A stretch of 64,000 nucleotides of DNA, taken from NCBI GenBank assembly GCA_022573285.1, contig JACZUF010000012.1, positions 1-64,000 of the forward strand, in the 5' to 3' direction. This DNA comes from Chloroflexota bacterium (lineage in GTDB: Bacteria > Chloroflexota > Dehalococcoidia > Lucifugimonadales > UBA3495). Below the pieces are notes generated by a model, which worked only from the letters and a program-made list of their open reading frames with translations, was not told the DNA's origin and searched no databases. The first letter of the stretch is position 1. Every line of letters begins with the position of its first letter. The position numbers and the translations under genes are program-made. Below, in pieces: positions 33,588-41,307 of this stretch.

Positions 33588-33650
33588 GGGCTCCGACCGC
33601 AGGTCGACCCCGACGTCCCGATTCCATCGGGAGAGGATGAAATCGGACCT
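33588..33650 (-). repeat. Second copy of the polA-leader repeat
   Basis: This copy holds GCTCCGACC..AGGTCGACCCCGACG and GATGAAATCGGACCT as at 18352-18391, with an inserted CCCGATTCCATCGGG hairpin. It lies 52 bases upstream of the tail-anchored gene, opposite in orientation relative to gene direction. A related GACGTCCCGAT..ATCGGGAG part occurs inside the repeat at 60866-60983. Confidence 0.6.
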
Positions 33651-33816
33651 GTGGGTCAGTCTCCCGGCAGCCAATTAACTATATCAGCAATCCGCAAAAA
33701 AGGGCAGTCCGCAGACACGGAATTACCGGCTTATGCGCCGCTGCCGCCGTGCCGGGCTGCCCTGATTGCTACCGGGTTGGTACCAGTTGTTGGAAACGGG
33801 GACCGAATGTTAAAGA

Positions 33817-34764
33817 TCAGGCCCTGGGGTGGCTCTTCGCGTACTCTTTCTGCACGTAGCCGTTGGTCAGGTGGGTGTACACCTGAGTAGTGGAGATGCT
33901 GGAGTGGCCCAACAGTTCCTGCACGTGCCGGAGGGAGGCCCCGTTCTGCAGCAGGTGGGTGGCGAAGCTGTGCCGCAGGGTGTGAGGCGTGATGTTCTGG
34001 GTGATGCCCGCCTTTTGGGCGTAGGTCTTCAGGATGGTCCAGACCCATTGGCGGGTCAGGCGTTCGCCCCGGTGGTTGACGAACAACGACTGCTCTGATC
34101 GGCGGTGCCCCAGTAGCGCTATCCGGGTCTGTTTCAGGTAACGCCTGAGCTCTTCCAGGGCTTTGGGATACAGATGGACGATGCGCTCTTTGGAGCCCTT
34201 GCCCATGCAACGGATGTAGGACTCGGACAGGTCCAGGTCCTGAATGTTCAGGGATACAAGCTCGCCGACCCGGAGGCCGGTGGCGTACAGCAGTTCCATG
34301 ATAACGGCGTCGCGTTGCCCTTCATTGGTGCCGGATTTGTAGGCTGTGTCCAGCAGATTGGACACGTCCTCTTCGGGCAGGAACTTGGGCAGGGTGCGGC
34401 CGACCCGGGGGGAGCCCAGGGACTCGGTGGGGTCTTCGGTGATGATGCTGTTCTCCGACAGGAAGCCGAAGAAGGATTTGATGGAGGCGACCTTCCGGGC
34501 GGTGGTGGCGTCGCGGTAACCCTTGCGGACCCTCAGGTCCTCGATGTACTTGTTGAGGATGTTGATGTCCACCGTGGACCAGATGAAGCCGCCATTGGGT
34601 GACCCGTTAAGAGAGTCGTTGCCGTTTCCATTGCCGCCATTGGTGGTGTTCTGGAGGAAATCCCAGAACTGTCCCAAGTCGTTGCGGTAGGCGTCCGAGG
34701 TGTTGCGGGAGAAGCCCTTTTCGACGATGAGGTGCTGGAGAAAAGAAGAAATAGTGCGGTCCAT
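33817..34764 (-). CDS. xer: Tyrosine recombinase, XerC/XerD type
   Basis: A 315-residue site-specific recombinase. The catalytic set is complete: Arg in TGLRVGE, Lys in GKGSKER, HTLRHSFATH (His and Arg), GHSSIS, and the nucleophile Tyr in TTQVYTHL. The N-terminal SAM-like domain contains an Asn/Gly-rich insert (GGNGNGNDSLNGSPNGG) at about residues 43-59, unusual for Xer. ATG 34764 is chosen because AAGGA lies 9 bases upstream. Length and sequence fit chromosome-dimer resolution, although an element integrase cannot be fully excluded. It is not next to mobile genes. Confidence 0.9.
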   Translation of the reverse strand: MDRTISSFLQHLIVEKGFSRNTSDAYRNDLGQFWDFLQNTTNGGNGNGNDSLNGSPNGGFIWSTVDINILNKYIEDLRVRKGYRDATTARKVASIKSFFGFLSENSIITEDPTESLGSPRVGRTLPKFLPEEDVSNLLDTAYKSGTNEGQRDAVIMELLYATGLRVGELVSLNIQDLDLSESYIRCMGKGSKERIVHLYPKALEELRRYLKQTRIALLGHRRSEQSLFVNHRGERLTRQWVWTILKTYAQKAGITQNITPHTLRHSFATHLLQNGASLRHVQELLGHSSISTTQVYTHLTNGYVQKEYAKSHPRA

Positions 34765-34911
34765 GTTCCAAAATCCTTTCGCCCCCGGCGTAATAAGTGA
34801 TGAGAAGGCATCAAAAGACACCGACCCAATAATATGTTCACCCTAGCACAGCCGTCCCAAAGGTAATTCACTAAACATAAGCGGAGAAATGCAGGTTTTT
34901 GTATAAATGAT

Positions 34912-34938
34912 AAGGCGGTTCGTACAACGAGCCGCCTT
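34912..34938. terminator. Terminator-like hairpin after the thiolase-like gene
   Basis: A 12-bp stem (AAGGCGG...CCGCCTT, one G-U pair) with a 3-base loop lies 46 bases beyond the thiolase-like stop. The T-tract is poor (TTATCATTT on the minus strand), so termination may be partial. Confidence 0.6.
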
Positions 34939-34983
34939 GAAATATGCAGGAAGTGTATCCGGGGGCTTACCTACACACTGGGC

Positions 34984-36150
34984 TTACCCGGTTGCCAACA
35001 CCACCGTCCCAGTCGAAGACAACGAGCCGCCGGTGCCGTTGACGATGGCCATCTTGGCGTTCTGGCTGGGGTCCCGCCTGCTCTTCACCTGCCGGTCTCC
35101 TGCCTCGCCTCTCAGTTGCCGGACCGCCTCCACCAACAGAAAGCTGCCGTACATGCCGGGGTGGGTGTAGGACAGGCCGCCGCCGCTGGTGTTCAAAGAG
35201 AAGTCACCGCCGGGAGCGGTACGTTGATTGGCGACGAAGTCCGCGGCCTCTCCCGGCGCGCAGAACCCCAGGCTCTCCAGGGTCACCATCACCGTATAGG
35301 TGAATGAGTCGTAGATCATGGTCAGGTCCAGGTCATCGTGGGTGACGCCGGCCTGTTGCATGGACAGCGGTCCGGACCTACGGGCCCAGGTGGAGGTGTA
35401 ATCGGGCATCTGACTCACGATATTGTGGTCGTGTCCTTCGCCGGCGCCCAACACCCAGACCGGCTCCTTCTTGAGGCTTCTGGCCCGCTCGGCGGTGGTC
35501 ACGATGATGGCCGCCCCGGAGTCGGTGACCAGGCAGCAGTCGAAAAGGTGAAAGGGCCAGGACACCCAGCGGGAGTCGTGGTACTCGTCGAAGCTCATGG
35601 TGGTGTCGTGCATCATGGCCTTGGGGTTCAGGTTGGCCCATTTGCGGGTGGCCACGGCGATCTCGGCCATGCCCTGGCGGGTGCGTTCTTCCCCGAATTG
35701 GTGCATATACCGTGTGCAAGCCAGAGAATAGTTGACGGGAGCGCCGATGATTCCGTAGGGCGCTTCGTACTGGGCAAAGGGCAGGTTTCCGTCGCCGGGA
35801 AACCGGGCCCTGGCCGAGCGTCCTGCCTGTCCGTGGGTGATCAGCGCCACCTCGCAGTAACCGGCGCGGATGGCCGCCATGGCGTGGGCCACGTGGATCA
35901 CGAAAGACGACCCACCGACGGTTGTACTGTCGGTGAACGTCGGGTTGATGCCCATATACTCGGCTGTGACCAGCGTGGAACCCCCGGCGGTCAGGAGGCC
36001 GTCAACGTCGCTCCTGGAGAGACCGGCATCCTCCAGCGCGTTGTGGGCCGCCTCCGCGTGATGCTGCAGAGAAGATTTGTCCGGGACATTGCCCATAACG
36101 TCCGATTCGGCCACGCCTACGATGGCGATATCCCGCTGTCCTGTGGTCAT
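34984..36150 (-). CDS. Thiolase-like protein lacking the active-site cysteine
   Basis: The 388 residues have the thiolase fold of the SCP-x/lipid-transfer type acetyl-CoA acetyltransferases (start RDIAIVGVAESDVMG, late GGGLSYTHPGMYGSFLLVEA). At the usual nucleophile site (normally a C-G-S/A segment) it reads TVGGSSFVIHVAHA with no Cys. The C-terminal CxG is replaced by NGTGGSL. The His of the THP motif is kept. It may therefore not do classic thiolysis; such members often work with a DUF35 zinc-ribbon partner, which is not encoded here. ATG 36150 has GAGG 10 bases upstream. Confidence 0.87.
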   Translation of the reverse strand: MTTGQRDIAIVGVAESDVMGNVPDKSSLQHHAEAAHNALEDAGLSRSDVDGLLTAGGSTLVTAEYMGINPTFTDSTTVGGSSFVIHVAHAMAAIRAGYCEVALITHGQAGRSARARFPGDGNLPFAQYEAPYGIIGAPVNYSLACTRYMHQFGEERTRQGMAEIAVATRKWANLNPKAMMHDTTMSFDEYHDSRWVSWPFHLFDCCLVTDSGAAIIVTTAERARSLKKEPVWVLGAGEGHDHNIVSQMPDYTSTWARRSGPLSMQQAGVTHDDLDLTMIYDSFTYTVMVTLESLGFCAPGEAADFVANQRTAPGGDFSLNTSGGGLSYTHPGMYGSFLLVEAVRQLRGEAGDRQVKSRRDPSQNAKMAIVNGTGGSLSSTGTVVLATG

Positions 36151-36349
36151 TAAATGATCCTCGCTTGCTGCCTGTGGCGGGCCGGCCACGCTGAAACCCA
36201 ACCGATGTTACAACACCGGTGGGGACATCACAACACCGCTGCACCGGCGCCGGAAATTTTAGAGGAAATGATAGTTTTTATCATGATAGAATGGTGCTGG
36301 GACGCCCGAATGGCCTACCTGGCAGGCGTCCTGCCGTTCTGAGGTGCAT

Positions 36350-36913
36350 ATGGCCAGCAATTTCTGGATGATGATAAACAACGAGGAGAACTTCCGCATC
36401 ACCCGGGGCCGGGGGTTCACTCTTCTAGGTCTTAAGGCCCAACACCGGCGCAAGGTGCAGCGGATCTCCGAAGGGGACCGGGTGCTCCTCTACATCTCCC
36501 ACCTTCGCCGGTTCGCGGCCACCGCAACCGCGATGTCTTCGTTCTATGAAGGCGAGGAGCCGATCTGGGTCAACGAGGGGAGTACGGGATTTCCCTACCA
36601 TATAAAGTTGAAACCCGGCGTGATCTTGGACGACCACCAGTTCATCGACGCCAACCTGCTGGCCCCGCGTCTGGAATACGTGAAGCGGTGGAACCCCGAG
36701 GACTGGTACATGGCCTTTCAGGGCAATCTTCATCTGCTGCCCAAGAACGACTTCACATTGATCGAAGAAGAGATGAAGAAGATCCACTTTGGCAAGGGGT
36801 ACGTCCCGGCGGACTTCACGCCGGCCCTTGGCAATCAACGCCGCCGGCGTTCCGGAGGCCGGAGGAATAGACCGGCCCGCGCCGAGCAGGGCCAGCCGAC
36901 CCCGAATGCCTAG
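36350..36913 (+). CDS. EVE-domain protein
   Basis: A 187-residue protein with an N-terminal EVE (PUA-like) domain, the fold that reads modified bases in DNA or RNA. The opening ASNFWMMINNEENFRITRGRGFTLLGLKAQHRRKVQRISEGDRVLLYIS and the later FPYHIKLKPGVILDD fit the family. A basic tail (NQRRRRSGGRRNRPARAEQG) may bind nucleic acid. ATG 36350 is preferred over GTG 36344, with GAGGTGC upstream. It overlaps the end of queG by 4 bases, tail to tail. A role in recognising tRNA modification is tempting beside queG but is inference. Confidence 0.85.
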   Translation: MASNFWMMINNEENFRITRGRGFTLLGLKAQHRRKVQRISEGDRVLLYISHLRRFAATATAMSSFYEGEEPIWVNEGSTGFPYHIKLKPGVILDDHQFIDANLLAPRLEYVKRWNPEDWYMAFQGNLHLLPKNDFTLIEEEMKKIHFGKGYVPADFTPALGNQRRRRSGGRRNRPARAEQGQPTPNA

Positions 36914-38094
36914 GGGGCGAGTTCCGGTTCGCCGCCAAGCCCTTCTTTGCCAAGAAATCTTTGGCGGGATTCCAGGAGCGCCGCGTTTATCTCTTCCTGG
37001 ACGTAAGGGTCTGATTCAGATTTCAACGACCGCTTCAAGGATTTGATTGCTTCAGGTGTAGCGATCTGACCCAGGGCCCAGGCGGCGTGGCCGCGCACCA
37101 ACGGTTCGACGGTCTCGAGGGCGGAAACCAGCGCCGGCACCCCTGCTTCGTCCCGGTTGTTTCCCAGCGCCACGCAGGCGTTCTTCTGCAGGCCGACGCG
37201 TTTGGCCCGCATGATTGAAGTGCCCTGGAACCGCCTTCGGAACTCCTCTTCGGTCAGGGCCAATATCTCCGCCAGATCAAGCTGTCCCGACGGGCCCACG
37301 GCTTCTGCCGCAGGAATGGGCTGGAGCGGCAGGTCTGCCTTGCGGTTGACCGGGCACACGTCCTGGCAGATGTCGCATCCGAAGATCCAATCGCCGATTA
37401 GCGGCCTCATCTCCAAGGGAATCACTCCCCGGTTCTCGATGGTCTGGTAGGAGATGCAACGGGCGTTGTCCACGACGAAGGGGGCGACGATGGCGCCGGT
37501 GGGGCAGTCGACGATACAGCGGACGCAGGTCCCGCAGGTCTTCTTCAAGGGCGGGTCCGGTTCCAACTCCAGGTCGGTCACCACCTGTCCCAGCAACACC
37601 CAGGAACCGTGGGACTGGGTGAGGATGTTGGTGCTTTTGCCGAACCAGCCCAACCCGGACCGGGCCGCTGCCGCGCGGTCCAGCATTGGGCCGTCGTCCA
37701 CGTACCACCGGGCGGCCACTGGGGTTTCCAGACTCTCTTCCAGGCCGCGGACAAAGGACTTCATCCGCCGCTTCATGGTGCGGTGATAGTCCTTGACCCG
37801 GGCGTAACGGGCCACTTTGCCCTTGCCGGGTCCGGGTGCCTCTGTGCCGTCCGGACCTAGGTAACTGAGCCCCAGACAGATGATGGAGCGGGCGCCGGGG
37901 AGGAGTTCTTGCGGGTCTGCACCGCGCCGGACTCGGGACTCGGTGAACCATGGGAGGCCATCCATCTGCCCGGCTTTGATCCGGGCGAGGGCGGCTTCCC
38001 GGTCTTCGGCGAACTCATCGGCCCCGGTGATTCGCACCAAGTCGAACCCGCATTGAATGGCGTAACTGGTAATGTGGCTTTTTAGGTCTTGCAT
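36910..38094 (-). CDS. queG: Epoxyqueuosine reductase with HEAT-like tail
   Basis: QueG reduces epoxyqueuosine to queuosine in tRNA, using cobalamin and two [4Fe-4S] clusters. The cluster ligands are in CGTCVRCIVDCPTGAI and CDICQDVCPVN. The cobalamin/active-site half contains WYVDDGPMLDRAAAARSGLGWFGKSTNIL. After about residue 300, HEAT-like repeats (LVRGHAAWALGQIATPEAIKSL) form the known C-terminal part. I start at ATG 38094 (MQDLKSHITSYAIQCGFDLVRIT), which fits relatives; ATG 38130 is also open. Further upstream the frame runs into a repeat and is unlikely to be coding. The EVE gene overlaps its end. Confidence 0.92.
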   Translation of the reverse strand: MQDLKSHITSYAIQCGFDLVRITGADEFAEDREAALARIKAGQMDGLPWFTESRVRRGADPQELLPGARSIICLGLSYLGPDGTEAPGPGKGKVARYARVKDYHRTMKRRMKSFVRGLEESLETPVAARWYVDDGPMLDRAAAARSGLGWFGKSTNILTQSHGSWVLLGQVVTDLELEPDPPLKKTCGTCVRCIVDCPTGAIVAPFVVDNARCISYQTIENRGVIPLEMRPLIGDWIFGCDICQDVCPVNRKADLPLQPIPAAEAVGPSGQLDLAEILALTEEEFRRRFQGTSIMRAKRVGLQKNACVALGNNRDEAGVPALVSALETVEPLVRGHAAWALGQIATPEAIKSLKRSLKSESDPYVQEEINAALLESRQRFLGKEGLGGEPELAP

Positions 38095-38195
38095 TGCGTC
38101 CGGTAGGTGGTTTTTCACTGGAGATGGCATTGAGTTGATGTCCAATATAAGCCTACCCCGCTCCACTGTCACCCTCGGGCCTGGCCGCAGTATAG

Positions 38196-38283
38196 AAATC
38201 CCCCTAACCCCCTTTGCGAAAGGGGGAATATTGGTCAAAGGAGAAACGAGCCCCCCTTTCGTAAAGGGGGGTTGGGGGGATTT
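38196..38283. mobile_element. Palindromic MITE-like element upstream of queG
   Basis: About 88 bases flanked by inverted ends AATCCCCCTAACCCCCTTT and AAAGGGGGGTTGGGGGGATT; each end also folds on itself (CCCCCTTT-gcg-AAAGGGGG). The interior is short and non-coding. This is a common type of dispersed repeat. It lies about 66-100 bases upstream of queG and could affect its expression. Confidence 0.65.
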
Positions 38284-38346
38284 TAGCTGCTCGCCGGCTA
38301 CCGCCTCCTCGGAATGACAGTTGGCGGGACTGACGGACGCGCCTTC

Positions 38347-38865
38347 CTAGATGTTCTCGGACTGGAAGCGTCCTTGGTACCCTCGGCTGGCGGCGGTCTC
38401 CATGCGGAAGAAGACCAGTTGCATCAGCCGGGCGTCGCGCTGCACGCGGTATCCGTCCGGATGGTAGACCACCAGCAGGGCCTGGGAACGCCCCCGGTAC
38501 CCGGCGTCCCAGACTGCGGTGTGGACCCCGGCGCCGCTGCGGAGCAGGCTGGAACGGGGCCGGCCCAGGGCCATGATGTCCAGCGGCAGGTTGACCACCT
38601 CATTGAACGTGACCAGGAATGGACCGGCTCCCAACTGCAGCCAGCCTTCGGGTCCGAAATCCATTGGCTGGGTCTCCGACAACACCCGGCTGGCGTCCTC
38701 GGCTCCGACGGCCCCAGGGGTCGTCAACCGGGCAACCCCTTGGAGAGTCAGGTCGAATCCGTTGGGCTGGAGTTGGGTCTCAAGGGACAAGTAGTGTTCC
38801 AACAGCGGTGGAGACCCTTCGATCAGGTGGCCGATGGAATCGCGGTCCAGGGGTGTACCCGGCAT
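38347..38865 (-). CDS. dUTPase/dCTP deaminase-fold protein
   Basis: A 172-residue protein of the dUTPase/dCTP-deaminase fold. GRPRSSLLRSG matches the Arg-Ser-Ser motif, HTAVWDAGYRG matches motif 3 with its Asp and Gly, and RDARLMQLVFF gives the late strand. It also ends with YQGRFQSENI, like the flexible tail of dUTPases. The likely reaction is dUTP to dUMP plus PPi, keeping uracil out of DNA, but deaminase activity cannot be excluded. ATG 38865 is preferred with AGGATGAG just upstream; the frame continues to 38889. Confidence 0.82.
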   Translation of the reverse strand: MPGTPLDRDSIGHLIEGSPPLLEHYLSLETQLQPNGFDLTLQGVARLTTPGAVGAEDASRVLSETQPMDFGPEGWLQLGAGPFLVTFNEVVNLPLDIMALGRPRSSLLRSGAGVHTAVWDAGYRGRSQALLVVYHPDGYRVQRDARLMQLVFFRMETAASRGYQGRFQSENI

Positions 38866-38988
38866 TTTCTCATCCTGATATTCAGGCAATGTTCAGGCCC
38901 GGCCAAAAATCAGGCCCGGCCGGCCACTTTGGTGCGATCGGTGGCTGGTCCGGGCCGGTATTCGCCTGGTCTGGGTTGTTGTTCAGGT

Positions 38989-40614
38989 CTAGTCGTGCAT
39001 GAAGTCCTGGATGTCCGCGGGCAGGGGAACGAACTTCGGAATCTCAGTGATAATTGCCTGGGTGGTCATCATCATGCCGGCGATGCTTCCCGCATTCTCC
39101 AGGGCCGACCTGGTGACCTTCACCGGGTCGATGATTCCCGCTTCAATCAGGTGGCAATACTCGCCGCGGTCGGCGTCGAAGCCCCAGTCGCCCTCTCCGT
39201 TGCGCACGCCTTCCAGGATCACCTGACCCTCGTGGCCGGCGTTCTCGGCGATGAGCATCAGCGGTGCGCTAAGGGCTTTGCGGACCATCCGCAAACCCAA
39301 GGCTTGTTCGGCTTCAAGGGTTTTTTCCAGGTCATCCAACACGTGTCCGGCCCGCACCAATGCGACTCCGCCGCCGGGGACGATGCCCTCTTCGATGGCG
39401 GCCCTTGTCGAGGAAAGGGCGTCTTCAGCCCGGGACTTGCGCTCGTTGATCTCGGGCTCGGTGGCGCCGCCGATCTTGAGCACCGCCACGCCGCCCACCA
39501 AGGCGGCCATGCGCTCTTGGAGTTTTTCGCGGTCGTAGTCGGAGGTGGTCTCTTCTATCTGGACCCGCAGTTGTTCCAGCCGGTCCTTGATGGCCTGGTC
39601 GTCGCCATGGCCCTCAATGATGGTGGAATCGTCTTTATTGGCGACCAGCCGCCGGGCCGTCCCAAGCAGGGGAATCGCGGCGTCTTCGACCTTCAGGCCC
39701 CGGTCGGCGCTGATCACCGTGCCTCCGGTGACGATGGCGATATCTTCCAACAATGCCTTGCGGCGCTCTCCGAAGCCGGGGGCCTTGATGGCCACGCAAT
39801 CGATGGTCCCGCGCAGCTTGTTGGCCACCAGGGTGGCCAGGGCCTCTCCATCGACATCCTCGGCGATGATCACCAGGGAGCGTTTTCCCGCTTGGAGCAA
39901 CTGCTCCATGATGCCCACGACATCGTTGGGGGCGCTGATCTTCTGGTCAGTGATCAAGAACATGGGATCGTCGATGGCCACTTCCATCCGCTGGGTGTCG
40001 CTGACGAAATGGGGGGATAGATAACCGCGGTCAACGCGGACGCCTTCCACGAACTCCAATTCGTCGGCGAGGGACTTGGACTCTTCGATGGTGACCACGC
40101 CGTCCCGGCCCACCTTGTCGAGGGCATCGGCCAGCAACTCGGCTATGGGTTCTTCGTGGGCCGAAAGGGCGGCAACCCTGGAGATCTGCTCCCGGCCCTC
40201 CACGGGGATGGCCATGGACTTTAACTCGGCCGTCACGGCGGCTACCGCCTGGTCCACTCCTTCCCGGATGCCGAGTCCGTTGGCGCCGGACGCCACGTTC
40301 ATGAAGCCGTTGCGGACGATGGACTGGGCCAGGACCACCGAGGTGGTGGTGCCGTCGCCAACCGCGTCGTTGGTCTTGGAGGCTGCCTCCTTGACCAGTT
40401 GGGCTCCCAGGTTCTCGTAGGGCTCGGGGAGCTCCACCTCTTTGGCGATGGTGACGCCGTCGCTGCAGACGACGGGCAGGCCGAACATGCGGCTGAGCAG
40501 CACGTTGCGGCCGCTGGGACCGAGGGTCAGTCCGACCACCCGCTTAAGTTCATCCACGCCGCGCATTAGGCTGGCGCGGGCATCCTCGTCGAATGTCAGT
40601 TGCTTGTCCGCCAT
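38989..40614 (-). CDS. groEL: Chaperonin GroEL (Cpn60), without adjacent groES
   Basis: A 541-residue GroEL with intact nucleotide loops (LGPSGRNVLLS, VGDGTTTSVVLAQ) and APGFGERRKALLEDIAI in the apical part, then EGIVPGGGVAL. It should assemble into the double-ring folding machine. Several points are unusual: no groES lies next door, and the C-terminus is PADIQDFMHD rather than the common Gly-Gly-Met tail. Equatorial substitutions also make it look divergent, perhaps a second paralogue. A sigma70-like promoter precedes it and no CIRCE element is visible. ATG 40614 has GAGGAGACGTC upstream. Confidence 0.95.
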   Translation of the reverse strand: MADKQLTFDEDARASLMRGVDELKRVVGLTLGPSGRNVLLSRMFGLPVVCSDGVTIAKEVELPEPYENLGAQLVKEAASKTNDAVGDGTTTSVVLAQSIVRNGFMNVASGANGLGIREGVDQAVAAVTAELKSMAIPVEGREQISRVAALSAHEEPIAELLADALDKVGRDGVVTIEESKSLADELEFVEGVRVDRGYLSPHFVSDTQRMEVAIDDPMFLITDQKISAPNDVVGIMEQLLQAGKRSLVIIAEDVDGEALATLVANKLRGTIDCVAIKAPGFGERRKALLEDIAIVTGGTVISADRGLKVEDAAIPLLGTARRLVANKDDSTIIEGHGDDQAIKDRLEQLRVQIEETTSDYDREKLQERMAALVGGVAVLKIGGATEPEINERKSRAEDALSSTRAAIEEGIVPGGGVALVRAGHVLDDLEKTLEAEQALGLRMVRKALSAPLMLIAENAGHEGQVILEGVRNGEGDWGFDADRGEYCHLIEAGIIDPVKVTRSALENAGSIAGMMMTTQAIITEIPKFVPLPADIQDFMHD

Positions 40615-40716
40615 GACGTCTCCTCGCTCTTCTAAACTGCCGTCGCCGCGATATGCCGGCGGCGCAGACGGTTTTCGACGTTTACAGTTTGGAGGAATGT
40701 TATTCCGCCGACTAAA

Positions 40717-40745
40717 AATATGCGTCAGATGGGCGCGATTGTCAA
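40717..40745 (-). promoter_or_regulatory. Sigma70-type promoter of groEL
   Basis: On the minus strand TTGACA (40745-40740), 17 bases, then CATATT (40722-40717). The leader of about 100 bases contains a CGCCG/CGGCG hairpin and no TTAGCACTC inverted repeat, so HrcA/CIRCE control is not apparent. Confidence 0.6.
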
Positions 40746-40797
40746 CCGGACGTGCCGACTGCTAATCCATTTCAGGCACGAACGGGCCCCATTTGAA

Positions 40798-41307
40798 TTA
40801 GGCCAGCGGTTTGACACCCTCCAAACCGTCCACCCGACCGGCCAACTGAGCGATGGTTAAGCCGATGACGGGGTGCACCGAGTCGGGGGCCAATTCGGCC
40901 AACGGGACCAGCGCGAAGGCCCTAAGGTGCAGGCTGGCGTGGGGGATGTGCAAGTCCGGCTCGTCCACCACCTGGTCTCCATAGAGCAGGATATCCACGT
41001 CTATGAGCCGAGGGCCAAGGTGGGGACCGGGTTTCCTTCCCAATTCCCGCTCCACGCCTTTTACGCGGTCCAATAGCTGTTGCGGGGTAAGGGTGGTTGA
41101 GATCTCGGCCACTATATTGAAGAAGTCGGGTTGTCCGGTCAGGCCCCACGGGGCGGTTTGGTAGATGCCGGAGGTCCGTAGCACCGATAGCTCCGGCCCG
41201 GCGTTCAGAGCCTTGACGGCTTGGGCCAGGTTTTCCTGCCGGTCGCCCAGGTTGGCGCCCAGTCCCAGGTAGACGCCGAGTCGCCGGCAGGCGGTCTTAT
41301 CGCTCAA
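40798..41307 (-). CDS. folK: HPPK, 6-hydroxymethyl-dihydropterin pyrophosphokinase
   Basis: HPPK moves pyrophosphate from ATP to the pterin before FolP acts. The protein shows YLGLGANLGDRQENL, TSGIYQTAPWG, FFNIVAEISTTL, the metal-site run GPRLIDVDILLYGD, and LHIPHASLHLRAFALVPLAEL, all expected. TTG 41307 is chosen, overlapping the folP stop as TTGA, for 169 residues; TTG 41334 is also open. Relatives are about 160. The folP-folK overlap implies coupled translation. Confidence 0.92.
   Translation of the reverse strand: MSDKTACRRLGVYLGLGANLGDRQENLAQAVKALNAGPELSVLRTSGIYQTAPWGLTGQPDFFNIVAEISTTLTPQQLLDRVKGVERELGRKPGPHLGPRLIDVDILLYGDQVVDEPDLHIPHASLHLRAFALVPLAELAPDSVHPVIGLTIAQLAGRVDGLEGVKPLA

Noticed and set aside
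38314-40020. A 568-codon plus-strand frame opposite the dUTPase-like gene and groEL
   Set aside because: It crosses two real genes and a gap; no domain is recognisable.
40615-40800. CIRCE element upstream of groEL
   Set aside because: No TTAGCACTC-N9-GAGTGCTAA-like inverted repeat is present.
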